A DNA stretch of 64,000 nucleotides from Fodinibius sp052060035. GTDB lineage: Bacteria; Bacteroidota; Rhodothermia; Balneolales; Balneolaceae. Each line of letters begins with the position of its first letter. Within the stretch, counting starts at the first letter, position 1. The stretch is taken from positions 1 to 64,000 of the forward strand of contig NZ_JBPOEA010000006.1 of the NCBI RefSeq assembly GCF_052060035.1, given 5' to 3'. Under the pieces are notes generated by a model. It was not told the origin of the DNA, made no database searches, and was given only the letters and a program-made list of their open reading frames with translations. The translations under genes and the position numbers were made by a program. Below, piece after piece: positions 1 through 8,405 of this stretch.

Positions 1-1030
1 CTAAATTTGCAATAGATGAATATCGGCCTCCTGACGGCAGAGAACTAAACAAGTTGGCAATCCCACAAAACAATAAGACAAATGAAAATAAACTCTTCCA
101 CCTACGATTATTTTCAAAGAAAGCTTTCCCTTGCCAGAAAAGTACAATTAAAAATCCCATCACCGACCATCCCAGTGCTCTGCCATACCATATAGCATAC
201 CAAACGGTGTCCTTTTCGACACCATCTCGATAAGCTTCTACCTTATCCTCTCCCCTATAACTCGATGAACGCTCTTGAATAATTTCGGGAGCATAATTAT
301 CAATAATATTATTAAAGGCCGTAAGGTTTATCTCAGTAATAAAAAATGTGGCTAAAAAAAATATGAAATAAATTACTAACCTATTACCAGCTATAAGATA
401 ACTCAATAAAATTGCCACCGGTACCAAAAAGGCAAAGTGCACCAACAGTGATAAAAAGCAAAAAAGTATTTTTCCCTTTTTATTGTCAAACAAAAATGGC
501 AACAGCCCATAAATAAATATGTGTGCAGCTGTCCAAAACCGAAACCCATTCATCTTCCATATTGGAATGATCAGAAATAAGCATGCTATCAAAAGAATTG
601 TTATTGGCTTTATTTTTCCCTCCAAGCGTTCCAAAACAAACCAGATGTTGCGGGAAAAGAAAAAGCCAAAAATAATGCCATAAATTAAAGTAAGCACAGC
701 CTGACTACCCGTAACTCTTGAAACAGTAACAGCAATGAACGTTCTTAATACATCAACCTCTCCACTCTTTTTATAATATTCTATTGCGTCAGCGGGACTC
801 ATATCAATACCATGCAGATACTCTACTTCCTGAACATATCGGGTAATATCACTGTCTACACTTTCTGCTCCTATTGCAAATGCGAATCCGTAAAATGCTA
901 CGAACGCCCAAAGTATATTTTTTCCCCAGCTGGATGAATAGTTTTTAAATGCTGAGGCCAAAGCCAAAAATGGCCAGATCAAAAATAGTATAACGGCATA
1001 ATATCCTGATTTATCATTTAGGCTTTCCAT
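1..1030 (-). CDS. Wzy/EpsG-like polysaccharide polymerase (partial, runs off the left edge)
   Basis: This open frame starts with ATG at 1030-1028, overlaps the end of the upstream glycosyltransferase by 13 bases, and continues without a stop to base 1, giving 343 residues. The translation is strongly hydrophobic, with about eight predicted membrane helices. It has an SDITRYVQEVEYLHG segment after the second helix and a FRFWTAAHIFIYGL segment in the middle. These are the layout and motif positions I associate with EpsG/Wzy polymerases, which join repeat units at the inner membrane. The overlapping start suggests translational coupling to the glycosyltransferase operon. The C-terminus is missing because of the window edge. 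Membrane topology and family are inferred by reading, so the exact polymerase class is uncertain. Confidence 0.75.
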   Translation of the reverse strand, partial: MESLNDKSGYYAVILFLIWPFLALASAFKNYSSSWGKNILWAFVAFYGFAFAIGAESVDSDITRYVQEVEYLHGIDMSPADAIEYYKKSGEVDVLRTFIAVTVSRVTGSQAVLTLIYGIIFGFFFSRNIWFVLERLEGKIKPITILLIACLFLIIPIWKMNGFRFWTAAHIFIYGLLPFLFDNKKGKILFCFLSLLVHFAFLVPVAILLSYLIAGNRLVIYFIFFLATFFITEINLTAFNNIIDNYAPEIIQERSSSYRGEDKVEAYRDGVEKDTVWYAIWYGRALGWSVMGFLIVLFWQGKAFFENNRRWKSLFSFVLLFCGIANLFSSLPSGGRYSSIANL

Positions 1031-2154
1031 TGATATTCACCCTTATCCGCTAAGTGTATGAAACGAGAACAAACATTTTCTATACGATATTGATCCATAT
1101 CTCCAAAATCATAACTGTTACTGTAATCCCCCCACAAAAACTCATTGATGACTTTTCTATCGATTTTAAAACTTGATACCGACAATACGGGACGACCGGT
1201 CAAATAGTAATCGATTAATTTACTGGGCAATTGAAGTGTAGTATCATTTTCAAAATTCACTAAGAAATCCATGGTTGCTAAGAACTGTAGTAACTTTTCT
1301 CTTGGGATATAATCTCGGACTTCGATTTTTCCATTTGCCTTTTCTAAGTAAGGTTTAATCAACTCAGAGTTCTTGGTAAATATGATAAACTTATACTCAA
1401 TATTGAGTGAAGTTAGGTATTCGAGAAACAAACTGGGATCCCTTCCACCTGGAATTAAACCTCCGGCATAGGCAAAAGTTGGAACGTTATTTTCAGTGTG
1501 ATTTATTTCGCTGAGGTCAATTTCATCAAAGTTAAATCCCTGGGGGATTACTTTAATTTTATCTCTGAACTCAGGATAATATCCTTCTCTCGCTTCTTTT
1601 ATAGGTATGGTTATAAAATCTGTCTTTTGGCAAAAATTTTTCTCAAAAAATTTAAAATATGGCATCTTGTTAAATGAATCTAAAGCAGATCCCATATAGG
1701 GATCCCCACAATCAGCCACCCACGTTTTTGCTATAGGATTTTCTTTTCTCCAGGCCCAGGCTACTCCCCAGTGAATGGGATGTGGGACTGCTATTGAAAT
1801 CAATAGATCATACCCTGTTTCAAAGGCCAGTGCTTTTTTTACACGATACATAAGTTCAATATCAGGATACTCAAAAAGTTGGTACAACCCCCGTCGTATA
1901 ACTCTTTTGCCCATTCTCTGTATGTTTCCATTACCATTTAAATTAATCTCAGGTAATTTTAATGGGCCCAAATCTTTAATGCTTATCTCAAACTCTTTTT
2001 CAAAGGGAATGTGATGCTTATTATTTTTTACGGTCAATAGTGTCACGCCATGCCCCTGACGAGCAAACTCCTTGACAAGCTCAGTAGTTCGAAAGGAGCG
2101 AGGAGAATTCATCGGATAAAATGAGCGGGATACTATTAGGATATTTTTCTTCAT
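1018..2154 (-). CDS. GT-B fold glycosyltransferase (GT4-like)
   Basis: This is a 378-residue cytoplasmic glycosyltransferase. The N-terminus, KKNILIVSRSFYPMNSPRS, followed by a helix with TTELVKEFARQGHGVTLLT, is the usual acceptor-binding Rossmann start of GT4-type enzymes. The C-terminal half has a PTFAYAGGLIPGGRDP strand-turn and a LPSKLIDYYLTGRPVLSVSS segment, which is the sugar-nucleotide binding region of GT-B enzymes. I chose ATG at 2154 because the longer frame begins with TTG at 2163. It sits between a GT2 gene upstream and a polymerase gene downstream, so it probably adds one sugar to the repeat unit. Donor and linkage cannot be read from sequence. Confidence 0.8.
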   Translation of the reverse strand: MKKNILIVSRSFYPMNSPRSFRTTELVKEFARQGHGVTLLTVKNNKHHIPFEKEFEISIKDLGPLKLPEINLNGNGNIQRMGKRVIRRGLYQLFEYPDIELMYRVKKALAFETGYDLLISIAVPHPIHWGVAWAWRKENPIAKTWVADCGDPYMGSALDSFNKMPYFKFFEKNFCQKTDFITIPIKEAREGYYPEFRDKIKVIPQGFNFDEIDLSEINHTENNVPTFAYAGGLIPGGRDPSLFLEYLTSLNIEYKFIIFTKNSELIKPYLEKANGKIEVRDYIPREKLLQFLATMDFLVNFENDTTLQLPSKLIDYYLTGRPVLSVSSFKIDRKVINEFLWGDYSNSYDFGDMDQYRIENVCSRFIHLADKGEYQWKA

Positions 2155-2204
2155 TTTTAGCAATTCGTCATGTTATAATAGTCTTGATTATACACTGCTA
2201 CTTA

Positions 2205-3074
2205 TTACTCCCTTACTTTATCAGGATTTATCAATCGAAGTATGACCCCCACATAAATGATAGCGCGATACATAAACTTCATTAGGTCAATGGAATAAAC
2301 GATGACCCGCTCCTTCATACTTAATACTACTGTTGATCTCTTTTTTCTGCCAGTTAATCCCCCCTTAATATGGCTGCCAAGCATTCGCAACTCGCTGTAC
2401 CCATATTCTCTTTTCACCTTTAGAGCTCCTCCACATGTTAAGCGGTAATGCTTTTTAAATATAGTTTGCAAATTCCGTGCCGGGTGTTTAACCTGCACAT
2501 CATCAGCATAAATCATTTGGTAACCAGCCTTGGTACACCTAAGTGTAAACTCCCAGTCACCGCCTGATTTAATTGCCATATTAAATCCACCAACCTTTTC
2601 AAACACATCTTTTTTAACAAATAAATTGGCTGTTACCCCCTTTCCCAGGGGTACATTTTTTTGCTGTGGAAATGCTGTTACACGCTCATACATGTAGCCA
2701 TATTTACTTCCCCCTTCCGGCTGAAAAATCTCAACCTTACCCCCAACCAGATCATTCGCTTCATTTAAATATTTTTGTGCATTGTTCAACCAGTTTTTAT
2801 CGGGAATACAATCTGAGTCTGTAAATGCAACAATATCACCGGTGGCTACGGCCGCTCCTTTATTTCTCGCGGCGTAAGAGCCGGGTTTGGGCTCATGGAT
2901 AAGTTGAACACGACACGGCAAATGTACCTCTTCCGGTATTACCCCATGCTCACTATTATCTACCACGATAACCTCATACTGATCGCGAGACAATGTTTGA
3001 CCTTCCAAGGCCATAACACACTGTTGCAACCTTTGCCAATCGTTATAAGTGGGTATGATGACAGAAAACTTCAT
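2205..3074 (-). CDS. Family 2 glycosyltransferase, membrane-anchored
   Basis: This is a 289-residue GT-A fold enzyme. The N-terminus MKFSVIIPTYNDWQRLQQC is the classic GT2 nucleotide-binding start. FTDSDCIPD near residue 90 carries the metal-binding DxD-like motif, and GGDWEFTLRCTKAGYQM near residue 170 supplies the acceptor-side acidic residues. The last 30 residues include a hydrophobic helix (FMYRAIIYVGVILRLI) that could tether it to the membrane. It starts two bases after the previous gene ends, so the two are co-transcribed. It likely transfers a sugar during repeat-unit assembly. The sugar is unknown. Confidence 0.85.
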   Translation of the reverse strand: MKFSVIIPTYNDWQRLQQCVMALEGQTLSRDQYEVIVVDNSEHGVIPEEVHLPCRVQLIHEPKPGSYAARNKGAAVATGDIVAFTDSDCIPDKNWLNNAQKYLNEANDLVGGKVEIFQPEGGSKYGYMYERVTAFPQQKNVPLGKGVTANLFVKKDVFEKVGGFNMAIKSGGDWEFTLRCTKAGYQMIYADDVQVKHPARNLQTIFKKHYRLTCGGALKVKREYGYSELRMLGSHIKGGLTGRKKRSTVVLSMKERVIVYSIDLMKFMYRAIIYVGVILRLINPDKVRE

Positions 3075-3076
3075 TT

Positions 3077-4072
3077 TTAAGAACTCCTCCTAAGCTCAAT
3101 ACCAAATTTTTTAAGTACTTGTAAAAACAGCTCTCGAGTAAACTTTTTCAGAAATCTTCCTGTTTCAAATTCTAATCCCAACTCATCAAGTACTTCCAAC
3201 TGTCTTTTGAAATCTTCCATTGACTTTGAGTCAAAGAAATTTCTCGCAAGCAGGATGTAATAAAGATTTATTCTTTGCATATAACTTTTCTTGAGCTCCT
3301 TCTCAGTTAGAAAAAATGGCCCATAGGTCAACTGGTTATACAATTTCGCATGAATGAATGCGAAGCTTTCTTTTGCCTCCGTATTAGATATCGTGTCTTC
3401 GTGACGGCGTGAAAACGTCAAAACTTGATGCACAAATCCCAGGTCAGACTCTTTTAGTATATCGATACAAGCTCCCGTATCCGAAGCTTGGTGTGACTCT
3501 TCAAACACCTTATCTCTTTTTAATATCAGATCGGACCGAAACAACAATGAAGTTGGAGAACCAAATACAGAAGATCCGTTCAATAGATATCTCCGGGCAA
3601 TATCTTTTCCTGAATTAAAATTACTGGGATATGGAAGCCCATCTAAATGGACTTTATTGTTTACTAAGCGATAAGCACTTACAATTCCCACACTGGGATA
3701 TTCTTCCCCAATCTCCACCATCTTTGACAGGCAATCCGGAAATATCCAGTCATCAGCACAAATCATCTTGCAATATTTACTATCTGGTGATATCTGACGA
3801 AAAGCATGGTTCAAATTCTTCATCTGGGGTAAAAACTCCTCATTATCATAAATACGAATCCGTTCATCCTTTTCGGCGTATTCCTGCATAATCTGCAAAC
3901 TGTCGTCTGTACTATAGTTATTTAGCAGTATATACTCCCAGTTATCATAATCCTGATTGAGGACACTTTCTATACATTCCCGCAAGAACTTTCCACCATT
4001 GTAAACCGGGGTTACAACAGAAATAAACGGCTCTTCTTTAATACTCAATATTTCTGATTTATTTTTCAGCAT
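3077..4072 (-). CDS. Family 2 glycosyltransferase
   Basis: This is a 331-residue GT-A type glycosyltransferase. The start motif is PFISVVTPVYNGGKFLREC, followed by a LLNNYSTDDS segment and then MICADDWIFPD around residue 105, where the DD pair fits the metal and UDP-binding DxD position. The C-terminal 120 residues are helical and charged, without membrane segments, and probably shape acceptor choice. It lies between the PIG-L deacetylase gene and another GT2 gene in a tightly packed minus-strand operon. Its role in building the polysaccharide repeat is inferred from context. Specificity is not visible. Confidence 0.85.
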   Translation of the reverse strand: MLKNKSEILSIKEEPFISVVTPVYNGGKFLRECIESVLNQDYDNWEYILLNNYSTDDSLQIMQEYAEKDERIRIYDNEEFLPQMKNLNHAFRQISPDSKYCKMICADDWIFPDCLSKMVEIGEEYPSVGIVSAYRLVNNKVHLDGLPYPSNFNSGKDIARRYLLNGSSVFGSPTSLLFRSDLILKRDKVFEESHQASDTGACIDILKESDLGFVHQVLTFSRRHEDTISNTEAKESFAFIHAKLYNQLTYGPFFLTEKELKKSYMQRINLYYILLARNFFDSKSMEDFKRQLEVLDELGLEFETGRFLKKFTRELFLQVLKKFGIELRRSS

Positions 4073-4109
4073 AAAAAGTCCAGTGATAATATTTTTAATC
4101 TCTCTTTGA

Positions 4110-4763
4110 CTAAATAGTCAATTTTCTACTATAAAAAGCTTCGGCATATTTACCTTTTGAAGCACACTCTATACCCCTTATTCGGGGCATTGAAGTCAAC
4201 AAAGAATCATCTAACCACTGTTTATTTTGCTGACTTTTAAAACAACTCGTTATAATCTCATTTCTCTGTTTAATCTGATCTTCATTTAGCGGAACAAATA
4301 AATTCGGATTTCCAATATCTCCATCGTATTTAGGTATTTCGTACTCAAAAATTAGATGATTACGAAAGGTATTCCACGTCAATTCATTTAAGGTTCTGTG
4401 ATCTTGATGCAGATCATTTCGGTAATGAGTAAATATGATATCAGGTTCAATTTCTTTTTTCAGATCCTCAAATCTTACTTTTATTTCACTCCAAACCGAT
4501 GGAAGAAATCCATCCTGATAATCATAAACATCTACATCTGCATTCTTTACTGATTTCAGAAATTCTTTTGCACTTGATTCTGCTTCTTTTTTACGTACTT
4601 CATTTGAGGTAAAGACAACCCATTTAATGTGATCTATTTTGTAATTCTCAATCATATGCAAGACTGTGCCACCACATCCTATTTCAATATCATCACAATG
4701 GGCCCCTAAAAAGAGCATTTTTAATCCTTCCTTGTTGGGAGTGGAAAACTTAGCACTTATCAT
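4110..4763 (-). CDS. PIG-L/LmbE family deacetylase
   Basis: This 217-residue protein belongs to the PIG-L/LmbE zinc-dependent N-deacetylase family. The metal motif appears as GAHCDDIEIGCGG around residue 20, where most members have AHPDDE, so the proline is replaced by cysteine and the DD pair is kept. A downstream HYRNDLHQDHR segment carries the conserved HxxDHxxxH-like histidines. Its ATG overlaps the stop of the nucleotidyltransferase gene by four bases (ATGA), indicating translational coupling. Known relatives remove N-acetyl groups from sugars or sugar-linked intermediates. Here it likely deacetylates an amino sugar of this polysaccharide. The substrate is inferred from context only. Confidence 0.82.
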   Translation of the reverse strand: MISAKFSTPNKEGLKMLFLGAHCDDIEIGCGGTVLHMIENYKIDHIKWVVFTSNEVRKKEAESSAKEFLKSVKNADVDVYDYQDGFLPSVWSEIKVRFEDLKKEIEPDIIFTHYRNDLHQDHRTLNELTWNTFRNHLIFEYEIPKYDGDIGNPNLFVPLNEDQIKQRNEIITSCFKSQQNKQWLDDSLLTSMPRIRGIECASKGKYAEAFYSRKLTI

Positions 4764-5587
4764 AACGCCTTAGCTCCATTCTGCACTTTTGTTGTTGCAA
4801 TTTCCTGACCATTCTGATCCCATACTTGCCAAGGGGTTATCCCTTCGGCATACATATCGTCTATTTGTTGCTTATCCTTGAAGGTATCAAGCGGCATCCA
4901 AAACCCCTCGTAGCGGTGTCCATACAACTTCTTCTCCTTTATCAACCGTTGAAAAGGTTCCATAACCAACTCTTCCCCATAGTTTATGTAATCGAAAATT
5001 TCATTTCTCAATACAAAAAAGCCGGCATTAATAAATAGCCCTGACTTTGATATGGGATTTATACTGTTGACCATGCCATTGTCTCCAAGCTCTGCCACAT
5101 GAAAACTCTGTGTGGGTTGGTAGGCTAAAAAACCTCCTGTCTTGCCCGACTTTTTAAACTGGTCGATCATCTCATTGAGGGGCATGTCGGACAACCCGTC
5201 TGCATAATTTGCCAAGAACATCTCTTCTCCTTCAAGATAGGGACGTACTTTCATTAGACGTTGTCCCACATTCGAGGTCATCCCCGTATCAACGAACGTA
5301 ATATTCCAGTCATCCAGATCAGAATTGAGCAGTTCAATTTCTCTTTTGCCATTATTCAATACAAAGTTATTAGAAGTGTACTCCTCATATTCAACAAAAT
5401 AGCGTTTAATGAAATCGCCTTTATGCCCAAGGCAAAGGATAAAATCTTTATGGCCGAAATGAGCATAATACTTCATAATATTCCAGAGTACCGGGCGGTA
5501 CCCCACCTTAATCATTGGCTTAGGAACCTCTTCTGAATAATCACGCATTCGCATTCCAAGTCCACCGCAAAATAATACTACTTTCAT
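4760..5587 (-). CDS. rfbF: Glucose-1-phosphate cytidylyltransferase-like nucleotidyltransferase
   Basis: This is a 275-residue sugar-1-phosphate nucleotidyltransferase. The N-terminus VVLFCGGLGMRMRDYSEE followed by VPKPMIKVG is the nucleotide and phosphate binding start shared with RfbF, with GGLGxR and the KP lysine. NYADGLSD near residue 128 holds the metal-binding aspartate, and FINAGFFVL and EGFWMPLDTFKDKQQ match the RfbF C-terminal pattern. RfbF makes CDP-glucose from CTP and glucose-1-phosphate, the entry to branched and 3,6-dideoxy sugars. The next steps of that route fit the neighbouring C-methyltransferases, but no CDP-glucose 4,6-dehydratase gene is in the window. The nucleotide specificity is therefore probable, not proven. 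Confidence 0.75.
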   Translation of the reverse strand: MKVVLFCGGLGMRMRDYSEEVPKPMIKVGYRPVLWNIMKYYAHFGHKDFILCLGHKGDFIKRYFVEYEEYTSNNFVLNNGKREIELLNSDLDDWNITFVDTGMTSNVGQRLMKVRPYLEGEEMFLANYADGLSDMPLNEMIDQFKKSGKTGGFLAYQPTQSFHVAELGDNGMVNSINPISKSGLFINAGFFVLRNEIFDYINYGEELVMEPFQRLIKEKKLYGHRYEGFWMPLDTFKDKQQIDDMYAEGITPWQVWDQNGQEIATTKVQNGAKAL

Positions 5588-5628
5588 TTTTTTGTTTTCT
5601 ATTTGAAGTTTTCCATTAAATACTTCCG

Positions 5629-6912
5629 TTACTGAGCGATAACTTGCTCTTGATTAACTATGGATTGGGAATCCAGGATTTCCGGTTTAGGAATTGGAAT
5701 AATGAATTTTCCGCCCCACTCTGAGATATAGCTTATTTGTTTCATAATCTCCTCTTTTAGATTCCAAGGCAGAATAAAGACATAATCCGGTTTGCTTTCC
5801 CTGATTTTATCAGGATGAAATATTGGGATCAGTGAACCCGGCAAATATTGGCCATGTTTGTGGGGATTGCGATCCACAGTATAATCGATAAAGTCGGTAC
5901 CGATGCCGCAATAATTCAACAGTGTATTTCCTTTACCCGGAGCCCCGTAACCGGCTATCGCCTTACCCTTATTTTTTAACTCGATAAGCAACGCTAAAAT
6001 ATCTCGTTTTGTCTGCTGTACATTTTTGTCAAATGATTTATAGAAATCTATGTCCAGATACCCCTCTTCTTTTTCCCGTTCTATTATACGCTCTACATTC
6101 TCACTTACTTGATGATTGTCATTAGACTCTCTGGTAATGAATATCCTTATTGATCCTCCATGCGTACTCAACTCTTGGACGTCAAAAATTTTCATCCCGT
6201 GTTTTTCGAATATTGATTTCACGGCAATAAGCGAGTAGTAAAAGAAATGCTCGTGATAGATCGTATCAAACTGATTGTTATCCACGAGCTGCATAAGATG
6301 AGGGAACTCAAACGTCATAATTCCTTTTTCACTCAGCATTACCTCAAGACCCTTGATAAAATCATTGATCTTAGGAACATGTGCTAAAACATTGTTTCCT
6401 AAAATCAGATCAGCCGGCCGGTAGTTCTTTTTGAGAATATTAGCCGTTTTTTCACCAAAAAATACTTTTTCAGTCGGAATTCCTTTGGCTACTGATTCCC
6501 GCGCTACATTTTCTGAAGGTTCAACACCGAGAATCGGAATCTTTTTCTCCTTAAAATATTGAAGCAGGTACCCGTCATTGCTGGCAATTTCAACGACAAA
6601 TTGATCACGGTTAATTCCGTAATCTTTCACCATCATATCCACATAATCACTGGCATGTTTTAGCCAAGAGTCTGAGTAAGAAGAGAAATAGTAATAATCC
6701 GAATAGATATCCTCGGGTTTAACATACTCACCAACCTGAACCAATAAACATTCTTCGCATACATAAGCATGCAGTGGATAAGATTGTTGTCCCTTGTTAA
6801 CATGTTCCGGCTTTACAAACTCTTCGCAAAGAGGAGATGTACCCAAATCCGCAAATGTATGCTTGAGTACGTTATCACAATTAAGACACTTCAAATTCCC
6901 CGATTCATTCAT
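5629..6912 (-). CDS. Sugar C-methyltransferase, TylC3/NovU-like (copy A)
   Basis: This is a 427-residue SAM-dependent methyltransferase with the three-part layout of deoxysugar C-3 methyltransferases. An N-terminal zinc module has CLNC near residue 9 and CEEC near residue 53. The SAM-binding core is FVVEIASNDGYLLQYF near residue 105. A C-terminal Rossmann-like domain contains AGYGAPGKGNTLLNYCG near residue 318. Such enzymes add a methyl branch to a nucleotide-bound keto sugar. It is the first gene of the unit running to the left edge and has its own sigma-54 type promoter at 6990-7008. A close paralogue lies at 8406-9686. Confidence 0.88.
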   Translation of the reverse strand: MNESGNLKCLNCDNVLKHTFADLGTSPLCEEFVKPEHVNKGQQSYPLHAYVCEECLLVQVGEYVKPEDIYSDYYYFSSYSDSWLKHASDYVDMMVKDYGINRDQFVVEIASNDGYLLQYFKEKKIPILGVEPSENVARESVAKGIPTEKVFFGEKTANILKKNYRPADLILGNNVLAHVPKINDFIKGLEVMLSEKGIMTFEFPHLMQLVDNNQFDTIYHEHFFYYSLIAVKSIFEKHGMKIFDVQELSTHGGSIRIFITRESNDNHQVSENVERIIEREKEEGYLDIDFYKSFDKNVQQTKRDILALLIELKNKGKAIAGYGAPGKGNTLLNYCGIGTDFIDYTVDRNPHKHGQYLPGSLIPIFHPDKIRESKPDYVFILPWNLKEEIMKQISYISEWGGKFIIPIPKPEILDSQSIVNQEQVIAQ

Positions 6913-7262
6913 CGTTTTTTCAATTAAAATTTAGATGTCATAGTTAACTCTTATACTTGTTCCCATAACCTTCATACCCGTAATTTTTAGTTACAAGAGT
7001 TGTGCCAATTAATTAAGACTTCTAAAAAATAATAGTCCCTATAGCTTGTTGATCCATCCAGATCACTAAAGGACTTCGGGGGGAGAGAGAATGCTATAAT
7101 GGATAACGTTTTAAGAAATGCAGCACTGTGTTAAGGACTCAAAACCGAGTAAATCTTACAGTACACAATGAAATAAATACTCATTATAATGTACCATTGA
7201 TTGACCTCGCTTCACTCACATCCCAATGACTTATCCTAAATGAGCACTTCCAATTACAACGT
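6913..7262. other. 350-base non-coding region upstream of the 6912-1 operon
   Basis: I see no gene here. It holds the -24/-12 element at 6990-7008 and, further upstream at about 7145-7190, a GAGTAAATCTTAC segment and an ATACTC segment facing each other. These resemble half-sites seen in two other promoter regions of this locus and could be an activator-binding site. The region is AT-rich. Confidence 0.5.
6990..7008 (-). promoter_or_regulatory. Sigma-54 type promoter element
   Basis: On the minus strand this reads TTGGCAC-AACTC-TTGTAAC. It has the -24 GG and the -12 TTG at the strict sigma-54 spacing; the usual C after TTG is T here. It lies about 80 bases before the copy A methyltransferase start and is the same seven-five-seven pattern found upstream of other polysaccharide genes in the window. 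Confidence 0.7.
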
Positions 7263-8206
7263 TTAAGCCCATCTTTTTCGAAAGGTTGCAATTTCCTTAT
7301 CCGTATAAAAGTGACGAACATAATGTGATTCATACATCTGATCTAAATACCAATCGGGAATTTTAATAGTACGCTTGAACTTACTGTACACACCCGAATA
7401 TTCTTTTTGATCACCTTTATTTTGAATGCTTTTAATTGTTAGATCTTTCCCAAGGAATTCCTTAAATGCTTCTTCAAAACGATTGTTAAGATTCTTCATT
7501 CGAAGAAGTAACACAGATATATTGTTTTTCTCATAAATGTGGTAGCCTTTTTTGCTGGAAAAATCATATTGGAATACATCGATATCAAAGACCGTTTTTA
7601 ATTCCTGATCAAACCAGGTGAGTGGATCACAATCAATAAAGTTAATTCGATTTCCAACAATATATTCTTCAACAAAAAGCGTTTTTAGTTCCTCCACAAT
7701 AAAATCTTCACTCATTTGACTACGCTTTAAAAGAATATCATAGCTAAACCATTTTTTAAGATTTTGAAAAAACGATGAGATATTCCTGGCAACAGGATCT
7801 CTTGTAAGAGTTATTATCTTGAATTTATCCCCCCCCCAGAACGTGCAAATTTATTACTAAAATAAAATCCCCTGGAAAGATAGTTTGGAAATACATCGAT
7901 TTTTATTCCCGCATCTTTATTTTTGCGTAAGTGATTAGCTAAAAACTTCTGGTCTGTATTCAAATTCCTCTCATTCAGCCAGTGCAGATGATAAACTGAA
8001 TATTCTTCCAGTTGATTTTTAAGAGAATATGTTATGGTAGTTGAACCCACCTTACCCATTGTATAAACTAAGATGGGATGTTTTATTTCTTTTCGGACAA
8101 GCGATAAATAGGTATAGTATTTGGCAAATAATGCATAGTTATTTCTCAGATATATTACCAAATCAAAATATCTGAGTTTTTTCAATATCAATTTTATCAT
8201 AACCAT
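7263..8206 (-). pseudogene. NKWYS-type (sulfotransferase-like) capsular polysaccharide protein, split by a frameshift at a G9 tract
   Basis: Two frames, 8206-7814 and 7715-7263, together make one protein of about 310 residues. The first half has a P-loop-like segment, LVYTMGKVGSTTITYSL, near residue 50. This is the PAPS-binding style loop of sulfotransferase-fold proteins. Directly after the break the next frame reads KIITLTRDPVARNISSFFQN, and the end reads HYVRHFYTDKEIATFRKRW. Both are typical of the putative capsular polysaccharide synthesis (NKWYS) family. The break falls at nine Cs on the plus strand (7829-7837), nine Gs in the sense strand. Adding one G or removing two joins the frames. 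It may be a phase-variable switch, a real mutation or a homopolymer sequencing error. The role is probably modification of the surface polysaccharide. Confidence 0.78.
7829..7837. repeat. C9/G9 homopolymer at the frameshift
   Basis: This is a run of nine C residues on the plus strand, at the exact point where the NKWYS-family reading frame breaks. Such tracts are known slipped-strand switch points in surface polysaccharide genes of other bacteria. Here that role is only inferred. Confidence 0.9.
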
Positions 8207-8405
8207 TAGTACAATTTCTATTTGAGTGAAGCCTCCCGCTCAAATGTAATCTCTATTAACTATCCTCGTTCATCTAATTGTATAAGGGGATCAAATCACA
8301 GATAGCCCTCTCATTTATTCATAGAGTAATTAGCCATCCATCAGATTTCGCAGTTAAAATCATCCGGCAGATACTTAACATTTATAACTGGCTAGCTCGG
8401 CAATC

